A stretch of DNA of 51,276 nucleotides from Firmicutes bacterium HGW-Firmicutes-4 (GTDB lineage: Bacteria; Bacillota; Clostridia; Eubacteriales; Eubacteriaceae), in assembly GCA_002841405.1 (NCBI GenBank), contig PGZR01000021.1, positions 1 through 51,276 of the forward strand. Reading direction: 5' to 3'. The notes beneath the pieces were generated by a model, which saw nothing but the letters and a program-made list of their open reading frames with translations, did not search any database and was not told the DNA's origin. The stretch's first letter is position 1. Every line of letters starts with the position of its first letter. The position numbers were made by a program, and so were the translations under genes. Below, one piece after another: positions 1-8,469 of this stretch.

Positions 1-1
1 G

Positions 2-1012
2 CGAATACTGGGAAAAACCGGATTAGAAGTGTCCCTTATTGGGTTTGGTGGTATTCCAATTCAACGCTGTAACCAATGGGAAGTCGACGAAATTGTTGAA
101 AATCTTATTGAAGAAGGAGTTAATTTCATTGACACTGCCAGAGCTTACACCAATAGTGAAGAAATGATTGGGGAAGCGCTGAAACAGTGGGGCCGGGAAC
201 ATTTTTATCTGGCCACAAAAACCCCCAAACTCAGCTACGATGATGTCATGGCTGATGTTAAAACCAGTCTGGCTGAATTGCAGACCGATACCATTGATTT
301 ATATCAGTTCCATAATGCTAAAACAATGACGGCTTATGAAACCATTATGGGTCCCCAAGGCGGTTATGAAGCCCTGGTTGAATGTAAAAAACAGGGATTG
401 ATTAAACATATCGGCATCACCTCCCACAGTTTTGAGGTGTTAGACCGGGCTCTCGATGAAGAAAAATTTGAGACGATTCAATTTCCTTATAATATAGTAG
501 AAAATCGTGGCGCGCCTCTCTTTGAAAAAGCCAAGCTGAAAAATGTCGGGGTTATCATCATGAAACCGCTGGCCGGGGGAGCTTTTATCCACGCCAATTA
601 CGCCCTGCGCTGGGTGGCTGAGAATCCCAATATTTCGGTGTTGATCCCCGGTATGGACTCGGTTAAACAGGTGTTGAAAAACACCAAGGTTGGCAATAAT
701 TTTATGCCCTTGTCTGATGAAGAGCGGCAAACCCTGGAAGCCGATGCCAAGACCTTAGGTAAAACCTTCTGCCGTCGCTGCGGCTACTGCGCCCCCTGTC
801 CCCAGGGTATTGATATCCCGATGCAGTTTATCGTCGAGGGCTATTACCGCCGTTATGATCTCGAAGAATGGGCCCTGGACCGCTACCGCAGTTTTGCTGC
901 CAACGCCTCCGATTGCATCCAATGCGGCGAGTGCGAACCCCGCTGCCCCTACAATCTGCCGATCCGGGAGATGCTCACGAAAACCCGGGAGCTGTTTGAT
1001 CCGTTAGTTTAA
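2..1012 (+). CDS. aldo/keto reductase with C-terminal ferredoxin-like domain (5' partial)
   Basis: NAD(P)H-type oxidoreductase of the aldo/keto reductase superfamily; the substrate cannot be told from sequence. The frame is open to the left edge, and the first visible codons read RILGKTGLEVSLIGFGG, the usual N-terminus of this family, so only the start codon and a few residues are missing. The internal GTG at 29 is not the start. The catalytic tetrad is recognisable: Asp and Tyr in DTARAY, Lys in LATKTPK, His in YQFHN. After the barrel there are two cysteine clusters, CRRCGYCAPC and CIQCGECEPRC, of the 4Fe-4S ferredoxin type, so electrons may come from or go to ferredoxin. This fused architecture is common in anaerobic Firmicutes. 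It converges on gldA with a shared terminator between them. Confidence 0.9.
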   Translation, partial: RILGKTGLEVSLIGFGGIPIQRCNQWEVDEIVENLIEEGVNFIDTARAYTNSEEMIGEALKQWGREHFYLATKTPKLSYDDVMADVKTSLAELQTDTIDLYQFHNAKTMTAYETIMGPQGGYEALVECKKQGLIKHIGITSHSFEVLDRALDEEKFETIQFPYNIVENRGAPLFEKAKLKNVGVIIMKPLAGGAFIHANYALRWVAENPNISVLIPGMDSVKQVLKNTKVGNNFMPLSDEERQTLEADAKTLGKTFCRRCGYCAPCPQGIDIPMQFIVEGYYRRYDLEEWALDRYRSFAANASDCIQCGECEPRCPYNLPIREMLTKTRELFDPLV

Positions 1013-1024
1013 AAATTTAACTAA

Positions 1025-1065
1025 AAAGGCCAGAATCCTTTCTTTCGATGGGGATACTGGCCTTT
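1025..1065. terminator. bidirectional Rho-independent terminator
   Basis: A 9-bp stem (AAAGGCCAG at 1025-1033, CTGGCCTTT at 1057-1065) with a T-rich run on the plus side (AATTTTTATTTT) and an A-rich run on the other side. It lies between the convergent aldo/keto reductase and glycerol dehydrogenase genes and can serve both. Confidence 0.8.
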
Positions 1066-1089
1066 AATTTTTATTTTAACAGTTTATTA

Positions 1090-2187
1090 TTAGTCACACA
1101 GATACAAACGACCCAGCGCATCAGCGGCCATAATGGCGGCATAAACGGTGTCGGCATCCACATCAAATGGCATATTGTGAATGGTTTCGCCAGGATCGGC
1201 AGCAGCCACAGCCACAGCCATAATTTTTTCCGGAGTTGGTTCGATACAGCCCAGTTCGCCCAGGGTAATTGGCAGCCCTACTGACAAACAGAAATCAATG
1301 ACTTCTTCGATATCTTCCAGGGATCGGTTTTCCATTACCAATTGAACCAACGTTCCAAAGGCTACTTTTTCGCCGTGATACATATGGTGACATTCAGGTA
1401 ATACAGTTAAACCGTTATGAATGGCATGGCAAGCCGCCAGACCGCCGCTTTCAAAGCCGACGCCACTGAGGTAGGTATTGGCTTCAATGACATTTTCAAC
1501 CGCCGGAGTACAGCTTACTGCTTCAACCGCCAACTTAGCTTTTAAGCCGTCTTCAATTAAAATATCATAACATAATCTTGCTAATGCTAAAGCTGATCGG
1601 GTTGGGTGAGCGCCTGACATCGTGGTTCCGTTGGAATCCATGGTAGCCTGAGCTTCAAAATAGGTAGCCAATGCATCGCCCATACCAGCAACAAAGAGTC
1701 TGGCCGGAGCAGCTTTAATGATGTCGGTGTCCATTACCACGATTTCAGGGTTTTTAGGAAGTACTAAATACTCATCAAAAACACCGTCTTCAGTGTAAAT
1801 TACGGATAAAGCCGAACAAGGTGCATCAGTGGAAGCGATCGAAGGTGCGATCACGACTGGCAGTTTTTCATAATGGGCAGTCGCTTTGGCCGTATCCAGG
1901 GTTTTCCCCCCGCCGATCCCAACAACCACATCACAGCCTTCAGCTTTAACGATTTCCTGAAGACGGGCGATTTCCACCTTTGAGCATTCTCCATTAAATT
2001 TTTCGGGTGTAAATTTAATTCCGGCAGCTTCAAAACTGACTTTCAATTCATCTGCTTTGGTTCGCATCATGGTTCCACTCATTAAAACTAGCGCTGATGT
2101 TCCAAATTTACCCACATGTTCCGGCAATTTTCCAACTTCTCCGGCGCCTTGAACATAACGGCTGGGAGACATAATTATTTTTTGCAT
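1090..2187 (-). CDS. gldA: glycerol dehydrogenase
   Basis: NAD+-dependent, metal-dependent oxidation of glycerol to dihydroxyacetone, cytosolic, iron-type alcohol dehydrogenase superfamily. The 365-aa length is normal. The nucleotide-binding motif GGGKTLDTAKA lies at about residues 92-102 and the family signature TDAPCSALSVIYTEDGVFDEY begins at about 120. The zinc ligands expected from known glycerol dehydrogenases are present: Asp171 (GMGDALATY), His254 (CHAIHNG) and His271 (MYHGEKV). The start MQKIIMSPSRY follows a CGGAGGTAGAAA ribosome site. The gene stands alone between the clpB terminator and the shared terminator downstream. Its product would feed dihydroxyacetone towards the glycolytic enzymes encoded nearby, but that link is inference. 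Confidence 0.93.
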   Translation of the reverse strand: MQKIIMSPSRYVQGAGEVGKLPEHVGKFGTSALVLMSGTMMRTKADELKVSFEAAGIKFTPEKFNGECSKVEIARLQEIVKAEGCDVVVGIGGGKTLDTAKATAHYEKLPVVIAPSIASTDAPCSALSVIYTEDGVFDEYLVLPKNPEIVVMDTDIIKAAPARLFVAGMGDALATYFEAQATMDSNGTTMSGAHPTRSALALARLCYDILIEDGLKAKLAVEAVSCTPAVENVIEANTYLSGVGFESGGLAACHAIHNGLTVLPECHHMYHGEKVAFGTLVQLVMENRSLEDIEEVIDFCLSVGLPITLGELGCIEPTPEKIMAVAVAAADPGETIHNMPFDVDADTVYAAIMAADALGRLYLCD

Positions 2188-2221
2188 TTTCTACCTCCGA
2201 AAATATATTTATTTCGTTATT

Positions 2222-2227
2222 ATTATA
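2222..2227 (-). promoter_or_regulatory. possible -10 box for gldA
   Basis: TATAAT on the minus strand, 35 bases upstream of the gldA start and downstream of the clpB terminator. No convincing -35 box at the right distance was found, so this is a weak call. Confidence 0.3.
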
Positions 2228-2390
2228 TCAAATAATCGCGGCGATGAATTCGTTATCATCTAAAAAATACGGCTCAGCGCAGGTACTATTCTCGTAAATA
2301 TTTTGTTTTTTTTTCATATTTTTAATCAAATCAGTAATTTTTTGTTTTGAGCTATTACTTTTTCTGTTAAACACCCATTCGAAAAATAGA

Positions 2391-2426
2391 GAGACCAACC
2401 TAACCGATGAAGGTAAGGTTGGTCTC
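2391..2426 (-). terminator. clpB terminator
   Basis: Ten-base perfect arms GAGACCAACC / GGTTGGTCTC, followed on the minus strand by TCTATTTTTC. It lies 15 bases past the clpB stop. Confidence 0.75.
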
Positions 2427-2441
2427 ATTAGTAGTTCTCGT

Positions 2442-5045
2442 TTAAGCCATGTAAAAGTCGCCGTTGGGATCCACATCAATGATGATGGCCTGGCCTTCGT
2501 GGATGTTACCTTTGATGATTTCTTTGCCGACCATGGTTTCGATGTGTTTCTGGAGATAGCGTTTCAATGGTCGGGCGCCGTAGGCCGGGTCAAAGCCCAT
2601 TTCGATGACGGCATCGATGGCCTGCTGGGTTAGGGTGACGGTGATGCGGCGTTCTTCCAGCCGTTTCTGTAAATCTTTTAGGAGCAGGGTGACAATCTGG
2701 CCGATGGCTTCTTTGTTAAGTGGTTTGTAGAGTACTACTTCATCAATCCGGTTTAAAAACTCGGGCCGGAAATAGCTCTTTAACAAATCCATCACGGCGG
2801 TTTCGGTTTTTTCAGATATTTCTCCGTCGGCATTGATCCCTTCCAGCAGATATTCAGAACCGATATTAGAGGTCATAATGATGATGGTGTTTTTGAAATC
2901 CACGGTTCGTCCCTGGGAATCGGTTATCCGGCCATCATCAAGAATCTGCAGCAGGATATTAAAAACATCCTTATGAGCTTTTTCAATTTCATCCAATAAG
3001 ATGACACTATAGGGTTTACGTCGGACGGCTTCAGTCAGCTGTCCCCCTTCTTCATAACCCACATATCCCGGAGGTGCGCCGATTAAGCGGGAGACCGAGA
3101 ATTTTTCCATGTATTCACTCATATCAATCCGGATCATGTTTTCTTCGCTGTCAAAAAGGGTGGCGGCTACAGCCTTGGCCAGCTCGGTTTTACCAACCCC
3201 GGTGGGACCCAAAAATAGGAAGCTACCAATTGGGCTGTTGGGGTTTTTAATCCCGGCCCGGGACCGGATGATGGCGTCGACCACTTTAAGAATCGGCTCT
3301 TCCTGACCGATGACCCGTTGTTTTAAGGTATCTTCCAGGGCCAACAGTTTTTCCCGCTCGCCAGAGACCAGCTTACTCAAGGGAATATTCGTCCAGTCAG
3401 AAATAATCTCGGCAATTTCTTCCTCAGTGACTCGTTCACGTTTGAGACTATCTTCATCGCCTTTTTCATCAGCTTTTCGTTTGATCGCTTCGATTTTAGC
3501 GGTTTTTTCGGGAATTAATCCGTATTCCAGCTCAGAGGCCTTGCGATAGTCGCCTTCACGGATCGCTTTTTCCCGTTCGTAGCTGAGCTGATTAAGTTCT
3601 TCCTGCAGAGATTTTAGGGTATCGGCGGACTGCTTTTCATTTTCCCATTGGATACTCATGGTGTTGAAGCGTTCTTTATATTCAGCCAGTTCTTTTTGGA
3701 GCCGTTCCAGACGTTCTTTGCTGAGGGTATCCTTTTCTTTTTTCAGAGCAACTTCTTCAATTTCCAATTGCATCATCTTACGGCGAACTTCGTCCATTTC
3801 CTCAGGCATGGAGTCCATTTCGGTGCGGATCTTGGCACAGGCTTCATCGATCAGGTCGATGGCTTTATCCGGCAGGAAGCGGTCAGAAATATAGCGGTTG
3901 GACAGGGTAGCAGCGGCTACCAGTGCGGTGTCCAAAATCTGAACGCCGTGGTAACGCTCATAGGTATCTTTTAAACCCCGGAGAATCGAGATGGTATCTT
4001 CCACTGTCGGTTCATCGACCAGCACTGGTTGGAAACGGCGTTCCAGGGCCGGGTCTTTTTCGATATACTGGCGGTATTCGTCCAGGGTGGTGGCACCGAT
4101 ACAATGGAGCTCGCCCCGGGCCAGCATCGGTTTTAACATGTTGCCGGCATCCATGGCGCCTTCGGTTTTGCCGGCACCGACAATGTTGTGGAGCTCATCA
4201 ATAAACAGGACGATTTCGCCGTTGCTGTCCACCACTTCTTTTAACACCGCTTTGAGGCGTTCTTCAAACTCACCCCGGTATTTGGCTCCAGCCACCAGGG
4301 CACCAAGATCCAAAGCAATGATCCGCTTGTCCTTGAGACCTTCCGGTACATCACCAGCCACGATTCGCATCGCCAGGCCTTCGACGATGGCGGTTTTACC
4401 AACCCCCGGTTCACCGATCAGAACTGGGTTGTTTTTGGTTTTCCGGCTTAAGATCCGGATCGCATGACGAATTTCAGCATCCCGACCGATGACCGGATCC
4501 AGTTTATTGTCAATAGCATCCTGAACCAGATCATGGCCGTATTGGCTCAGTGCCTCATAGGTCACTTCGGGATGATCATTGACTACCCGCTGTCCGCCAC
4601 GAACTTCTTTTAAAACATTTTCGACGTCTTTTTTGTTGATGCCGTAACGTTCCAGAATCTCCACCGATTTGGATTTTTTGCCCAAGCTGTAAAGCGCCAG
4701 CAAAATACACTCAACTGAAATATACTGGTCATCAAGTTTTTTTGCTTCTTTATAAGATTCATTTAAGACCTTGTCAGTATCCGCACTGACATAGACCTTG
4801 CCCTGCTCCCGACCCGGCCCGGAAACACTTGGCTTCTTGCCAATTTCCCGGCGCAGTTCTTCAGCAATGGTGTGGGAGTTCTTGCCCAGCCGGTCAAAGA
4901 TCCGACCAACCACCCCGTTTTCCTGGGTAATCAGCCCCATCAACAGATGTTCCGGTTCGATTTCCATGTGGTTATATTCGGCGGCGATCATTTCCGCCGT
5001 TTTGAATGCTTCTAATGATTTTTGGGTGAATAAATTCATATCCAT
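2442..5045 (-). CDS. clpB: ATP-dependent protein disaggregase ClpB
   Basis: Hexameric AAA+ chaperone that extracts polypeptides from aggregates together with DnaK/DnaJ/GrpE. At 867 aa it is full length. The Clp N domain spans about residues 1-145, followed by nucleotide-binding domain 1 (Walker [10 protein letters not shown] near 211), the long coiled-coil middle domain rich in Lys/Glu (about 400-530) that separates ClpB from ClpA and ClpC, then domain 2 (Walker [10 protein letters not shown] near 605) and the C-terminal D2-small domain. The ATG start is preceded by GAGGTAC. No CtsR or CIRCE operator was recognised upstream; instead a short interspersed repeat lies at 5102-5168, about 60 bases from the start. 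Monocistronic, with its own terminator. Confidence 0.96.
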   Translation of the reverse strand: MDMNLFTQKSLEAFKTAEMIAAEYNHMEIEPEHLLMGLITQENGVVGRIFDRLGKNSHTIAEELRREIGKKPSVSGPGREQGKVYVSADTDKVLNESYKEAKKLDDQYISVECILLALYSLGKKSKSVEILERYGINKKDVENVLKEVRGGQRVVNDHPEVTYEALSQYGHDLVQDAIDNKLDPVIGRDAEIRHAIRILSRKTKNNPVLIGEPGVGKTAIVEGLAMRIVAGDVPEGLKDKRIIALDLGALVAGAKYRGEFEERLKAVLKEVVDSNGEIVLFIDELHNIVGAGKTEGAMDAGNMLKPMLARGELHCIGATTLDEYRQYIEKDPALERRFQPVLVDEPTVEDTISILRGLKDTYERYHGVQILDTALVAAATLSNRYISDRFLPDKAIDLIDEACAKIRTEMDSMPEEMDEVRRKMMQLEIEEVALKKEKDTLSKERLERLQKELAEYKERFNTMSIQWENEKQSADTLKSLQEELNQLSYEREKAIREGDYRKASELEYGLIPEKTAKIEAIKRKADEKGDEDSLKRERVTEEEIAEIISDWTNIPLSKLVSGEREKLLALEDTLKQRVIGQEEPILKVVDAIIRSRAGIKNPNSPIGSFLFLGPTGVGKTELAKAVAATLFDSEENMIRIDMSEYMEKFSVSRLIGAPPGYVGYEEGGQLTEAVRRKPYSVILLDEIEKAHKDVFNILLQILDDGRITDSQGRTVDFKNTIIIMTSNIGSEYLLEGINADGEISEKTETAVMDLLKSYFRPEFLNRIDEVVLYKPLNKEAIGQIVTLLLKDLQKRLEERRITVTLTQQAIDAVIEMGFDPAYGARPLKRYLQKHIETMVGKEIIKGNIHEGQAIIIDVDPNGDFYMA

Positions 5046-5101
5046 AATTGTACCTCGTTCTTAAATAATTTTATTTAATATCAAAATAATCGATAACATT
5101 A

Positions 5102-5168
5102 GTACCGACAATTAGTTCATCATGTTGTTTGTATCAGGGCGAACAATAGATTCATAATTAGCCGGTAC
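5102..5168 (+). repeat. short interspersed inverted-repeat element, copy A
   Basis: A 67-bp element with imperfect terminal inverted repeats (GTACCGACAATTA at the left, TAATTAGCCGGTAC at the right). It shares its ends and the inner blocks CATCATGTTGT and GGCGAACAA.AGATT with the element at 10054-10147 read on the opposite strand, which has extra DNA between the two blocks. No coding capacity; MITE-like by structure. It lies between the end of the ribbon-helix-helix gene and clpB, so it could affect the end of one transcript and the start of the other. Confidence 0.7.
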
Positions 5169-5198
5169 GATAGTGAAGTGCTAACCTTAAGTTCGCAA

Positions 5199-5846
5199 CT
5201 AATCGTGGTTGTTTTTTTTGTAATCCTCCCGATAAATGGTTTCCAGAACGCTGAGGAGATCTTTTGCTTCGGCTTCATCGACTTTTGAAAAATAGACGTT
5301 CATGGCTCGGTCGATCATTTTCAGGTAGCGGGTCAGGTTATCAGTGACGGTTTCGATGTCCTGGGTCAGTTCCCCTTCATCTTCAAAGGCCCGGACAAAT
5401 TTGTGATTGGTTAGATTTTCTGCCAAATCTCCATGATCCGCTCGTTGGGCTTTTTCAATACCGGCAATCAGCTTGAAAAATTCATCAAAATGATCATTCA
5501 GATTTTCAGACTTAGTTCGGGAACTGATTTTCAGCACCGCATATTTGCCCCGCTTACTACTGATAAATTCATAACTGTAGCGGACCTTGGGCCGGTACTT
5601 ATATTTCAGGCTTTTGCCAAATTGAATGCTGGAGTTCTTATTGATCTGGCTTACTGACAGGGTGTCGCTGAAGTTTTCGTCAAGCTGTTCCAAAATTTTC
5701 TGGATTTTCTGTTCCGGTGTCACCAGCCCGATTTTTTCGGCCAGGATATCATTGATCAGTTGGGAGCGGTTGGTATTATTCTCATAGGCAATCTGGTCTA
5801 TTTTTTCAACTATTTCATCGAATAGCATTAAACTGTATGTATACAC
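5199..5846 (-). CDS. ribbon-helix-helix-like protein, function unknown
   Basis: 215 aa. Residues 1-45 fit a ribbon-helix-helix DNA-binding fold: a short strand (YSLMLF), helix EIVEKIDQIAYENN, then NRSQLINDILAEK, where the NRSQL turn resembles CopG/Arc-type proteins. The rest is charged and mostly helical and was not recognised; it holds a basic strand-like stretch around residues 75-110 and an acidic C-terminal half. A DNA-binding regulator is a reasonable guess, the target unknown. The start is uncertain: the only start preserving the whole strand is GTG at 5846, with an in-frame TAA two codons upstream; ATG at 5828 is the next candidate. The strong ribosome site at about 5865-5870 is instead placed for an out-of-frame ATG at 5856 (see findings). 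A good SigA promoter lies directly upstream. Confidence 0.6.
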   Translation of the reverse strand: MYTYSLMLFDEIVEKIDQIAYENNTNRSQLINDILAEKIGLVTPEQKIQKILEQLDENFSDTLSVSQINKNSSIQFGKSLKYKYRPKVRYSYEFISSKRGKYAVLKISSRTKSENLNDHFDEFFKLIAGIEKAQRADHGDLAENLTNHKFVRAFEDEGELTQDIETVTDNLTRYLKMIDRAMNVYFSKVDEAEAKDLLSVLETIYREDYKKNNHD

Positions 5847-5877
5847 TTTTTATCATATCATCACTCCTTTTATATAA

Positions 5878-5906
5878 ATTATAATTCTATTATATTATTT
5901 AGTCAA
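5878..5906 (-). promoter_or_regulatory. SigA promoter of the ribbon-helix-helix gene
   Basis: TTGACT (5906-5901), 17-bp spacer, TATAAT (5883-5878) on the minus strand: near-consensus. The implied transcript has a very short leader before the AAAAGGAGTG ribosome site. Confidence 0.65.
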
Positions 5907-6031
5907 TAATTTTATGTATATTAGATTACATTTTTAAGGCAGCACTCAGGTTGATTTAAGCTTTTGTCAGATTATATTAATAACTGCATACCCATATTTT
6001 TCACAACTAACCTCATCCTTAACGACAAAAA

Positions 6032-6062
6032 AGACCTGAATGCAGTGACTGCATTCAGGTCT
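6032..6062 (-). terminator. hppA terminator
   Basis: Perfect 15-bp stem (AGACCTGAATGCAGT / ACTGCATTCAGGTCT) with a one-base centre, followed on the minus strand by a run of six T. It lies about 30 bases past the hppA stop. Confidence 0.85.
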
Positions 6063-6093
6063 CGGTTTTGATTAAGACTGTTTGAAATTTCGC

Positions 6094-8064
6094 TTAGATT
6101 AAGAATAATGGAGCAAATACTAATGATACGATGGTCATCAGTTTGATTAAGATATTGATGGAAGGTCCCGAAGTATCTTTGAATGGGTCGCCAACGGTAT
6201 CGCCAACAACAGCTGCTTTATGGGCATCACTGCCTTTTCCGCCGTGAGCTCCGCCTTCAATAAATTTCTTGGCATTATCCCAGGCTCCGCCGGCATTGGC
6301 CATAAAGATCGCCATTAATACCCCGGTTACCAGAGCACCGGCTAAAAGACCACCTAAAGCATCAGCGCCAAGAATCAGACCCATGGCTAAAGGTGCAGCC
6401 ACTGCCATTAAACCAGGAACGATCATTTGACGTAGTGCTGCAGCGGTAGAAATATCAACGCACTTAGCATAATCCGGTTTTTCAGTACCAGCCATAATGC
6501 CTGGGAATTCCCGGAACTGTCGACGCACTTCTTCGATCATTTCATTAGCCGCAGAACCAACTGCTTCCATGGTTAAGGCCGAGAACAGGAATGGTAGCAT
6601 CCCACCGATAAACATACCGATGATAACATTCGGATTTAAGATATCAATACTTTCTAAGCCAACTGTTTCAGCATAAGAAGCAAACAAAGCTAAAGCAGTA
6701 AGAGCAGCAGAACCAATGGCAAAACCTTTACCAATCGCTGCGGTGGTGTTACCAACGGCATCCAGCTTGTCAGTGATTTCACGAACTTCTTTAGGCATTT
6801 CGGCCATTTCAGCAATCCCACCAGCGTTATCAGCAATCGGACCGTAAGCATCAACGGCAATAGTCATCCCGCAGGTAGAAAGCATCCCAACAGCTGCTAA
6901 AGCAATACCGAAAAGGCCGAAAGCAGCGTAGGCAACAAAAATTGCTACTGACATCGCTATAATCGGGAACATTGTCGATTTCATCCCGACCGCCAGACCA
7001 CTGATAATAGTGGTTGCGGCACCGGTTTCAGATTGCTGGGCAATATGTTGAACCGGTTTGTAATGTTCTGAGGTATAATACTCAGTCAATTTACCAATGA
7101 TAATTCCTACTGCCAATCCGGCTACAATCGCAATAAATGCCGAATATCCGCCAGTAAAGTAGTTAGACAGGAAGAAAGAAGCAATCACAACAAGAATTCC
7201 ACTAACATATGTTCCCATGTCCAGGGCCCGTTGCGGGTTTGAACCTTCTTTACCACGAACAAAGAATGTTCCGATGATTGAGGCAAAAATACCAGTTGCT
7301 GCTAAAAGCATTGGGAATAAAATACCATTATAACCATCAAGAACCAGTACGCCTAATGTAATCGCTGAGATAATTGAGCCAACATATGACTCAAATAAAT
7401 CCGATCCCATCCCGGCTACATCACCAACGTTATCACCAACGTTATCAGCGATAACAGCAGGATTACGAGGATCATCTTCAGGAATACCGGCTTCTACCTT
7501 ACCAACCAGGTCCGCTCCAACATCGGCAGCTTTGGTATAGATACCACCGCCAACACGACCAAACAGCGCAATGGAAGATGCACCCAGACCAAAACCGGTT
7601 ACAACGGTAACATCACCAAATAATAAGTACAGGACACTGACGCCCAGCAAACCCAGACCAACAACACACATACCCATAACTGCGCCGCCAGAAAAAGCTA
7701 CTGAAAGTGCTTTGTTCATCCCGCTTTGCTGAGCTGCATTTGCCGTTCTAACGTTGGCTTTAGTTGCCACCTGCATACCGAAGAATCCGGCCAGGATTGA
7801 AAAAATAGCCCCAACCAGGAAACAGATCGCAGTGGTTAAGCCTAAACCTGGTGTAACAGTTAAAATAACAAATAAGACAGCCACAAAAATTGCGATCATT
7901 TTATATTCACGTTTTAAGAATGCCATAGCACCTTCGTGGATATATCCCGCGATCTCTTTCATTCTGTCTGTACCGGCGTCAACTGCTGTTACCCGTTTTG
8001 CAAAAACGAGCGCAACAAGCAACGCCACGACTCCAATGGCTGGAGCCAGAAACAATAATTCCAT
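6094..8064 (-). CDS. hppA: membrane-bound ion-translocating pyrophosphatase, K+-dependent type
   Basis: Integral membrane enzyme that couples PPi hydrolysis to H+ or Na+ export, with about 16 hydrophobic segments. About 656 aa from ATG 8064, chosen because GGGGG sits nine bases upstream; the TTG two codons earlier is poorly spaced. The substrate-binding signature [20 protein letters not shown] and the following [19 protein letters not shown] are intact, as is the C-terminal [15 protein letters not shown] motif. The sequence [15 protein letters not shown] carries Ala where K+-independent enzymes carry Lys, so a K+-dependent enzyme is predicted. That subfamily includes Na+ pumps; which ion moves cannot be settled here. 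The gene follows secG by 49 bases and ends at a strong terminator. Confidence 0.95.
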   Translation of the reverse strand: MELLFLAPAIGVVALLVALVFAKRVTAVDAGTDRMKEIAGYIHEGAMAFLKREYKMIAIFVAVLFVILTVTPGLGLTTAICFLVGAIFSILAGFFGMQVATKANVRTANAAQQSGMNKALSVAFSGGAVMGMCVVGLGLLGVSVLYLLFGDVTVVTGFGLGASSIALFGRVGGGIYTKAADVGADLVGKVEAGIPEDDPRNPAVIADNVGDNVGDVAGMGSDLFESYVGSIISAITLGVLVLDGYNGILFPMLLAATGIFASIIGTFFVRGKEGSNPQRALDMGTYVSGILVVIASFFLSNYFTGGYSAFIAIVAGLAVGIIIGKLTEYYTSEHYKPVQHIAQQSETGAATTIISGLAVGMKSTMFPIIAMSVAIFVAYAAFGLFGIALAAVGMLSTCGMTIAVDAYGPIADNAGGIAEMAEMPKEVREITDKLDAVGNTTAAIGKGFAIGSAALTALALFASYAETVGLESIDILNPNVIIGMFIGGMLPFLFSALTMEAVGSAANEMIEEVRRQFREFPGIMAGTEKPDYAKCVDISTAAALRQMIVPGLMAVAAPLAMGLILGADALGGLLAGALVTGVLMAIFMANAGGAWDNAKKFIEGGAHGGKGSDAHKAAVVGDTVGDPFKDTSGPSINILIKLMTIVSLVFAPLFLI

Positions 8065-8113
8065 TCTCAATTTCCCCCTGTAAGTTTTTGCATCTCTCTA
8101 ATTCAGATGCCTG

Positions 8114-8344
8114 TTATGATACGATTGAATAAACGAATGCCGACAACATGAATAAAACACCGGAGATTTTGGTTGCTCTTTCCAAAACACCTTCAAATCC
8201 CTTGGCTTTTTTCTTTCCAAATAAGGTCTCAGCACCACCTGCGATGGCTCCTGACATTCCTGCTGTTTTTCCCGGCGATAAGAGTATCGCTGCGATAAGA
8301 ACCAGGCTGGAAATCAGTAAAACGACCAGTAAAGCTTCTTTCAT
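8114..8344 (-). CDS. secG: preprotein translocase subunit SecG
   Basis: Small membrane subunit of the SecYEG channel: 76 aa, two hydrophobic segments (about residues 4-23 and 56-74) joined by a Gly-rich loop GGAETLFGKKKAKGF, typical for SecG. ATG 8344 is chosen because the upstream GTG at 8353 is part of the ribosome site itself (GGAGGTG). Placement next to glycolytic genes is common in Firmicutes. It is separated from gpmI by a terminator, so it likely has its own promoter in 8345-8412 (TATTAT-like -10 seen, no clear -35), and it probably continues into hppA. Confidence 0.9.
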   Translation of the reverse strand: MKEALLVVLLISSLVLIAAILLSPGKTAGMSGAIAGGAETLFGKKKAKGFEGVLERATKISGVLFMLSAFVYSIVS

Positions 8345-8412
8345 AAGTATCACCTCCGTAAATAATCGTGCACGTTATAATATCATACCCAAAAAACATT
8401 TTCAATCATAAA

Positions 8413-8434
8413 AAAAGTCTCAATCGAGACTTTT
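8413..8434 (-). terminator. terminator of the glycolytic operon (after gpmI)
   Basis: AAAAGTCTC / GAGACTTTT with a four-base loop, followed by T residues on the minus strand. It lies 36 bases past the gpmI stop. Confidence 0.8.
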
Positions 8435-8469
8435 CCTATGTAAACGGTCACAGCTTTTACATTTTTGCT

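Noticed and set aside
2228..2479. 83-codon minus-strand frame between gldA and clpB
   Set aside because: It runs through the clpB terminator and the end of clpB and has no ribosome site; the later part (from KKKQNIYE) looks somewhat protein-like but has no supported start.
3923..4467. Long plus-strand frames opposite clpB
   Set aside because: They are antisense shadows of a strongly conserved gene, with high Ser/Arg/Pro content typical of such frames and no ribosome sites.
5045..5101. CtsR or CIRCE operator before clpB
   Set aside because: I looked for tandem GGTCAAA-type and TTAGCACTC-type motifs and found neither.
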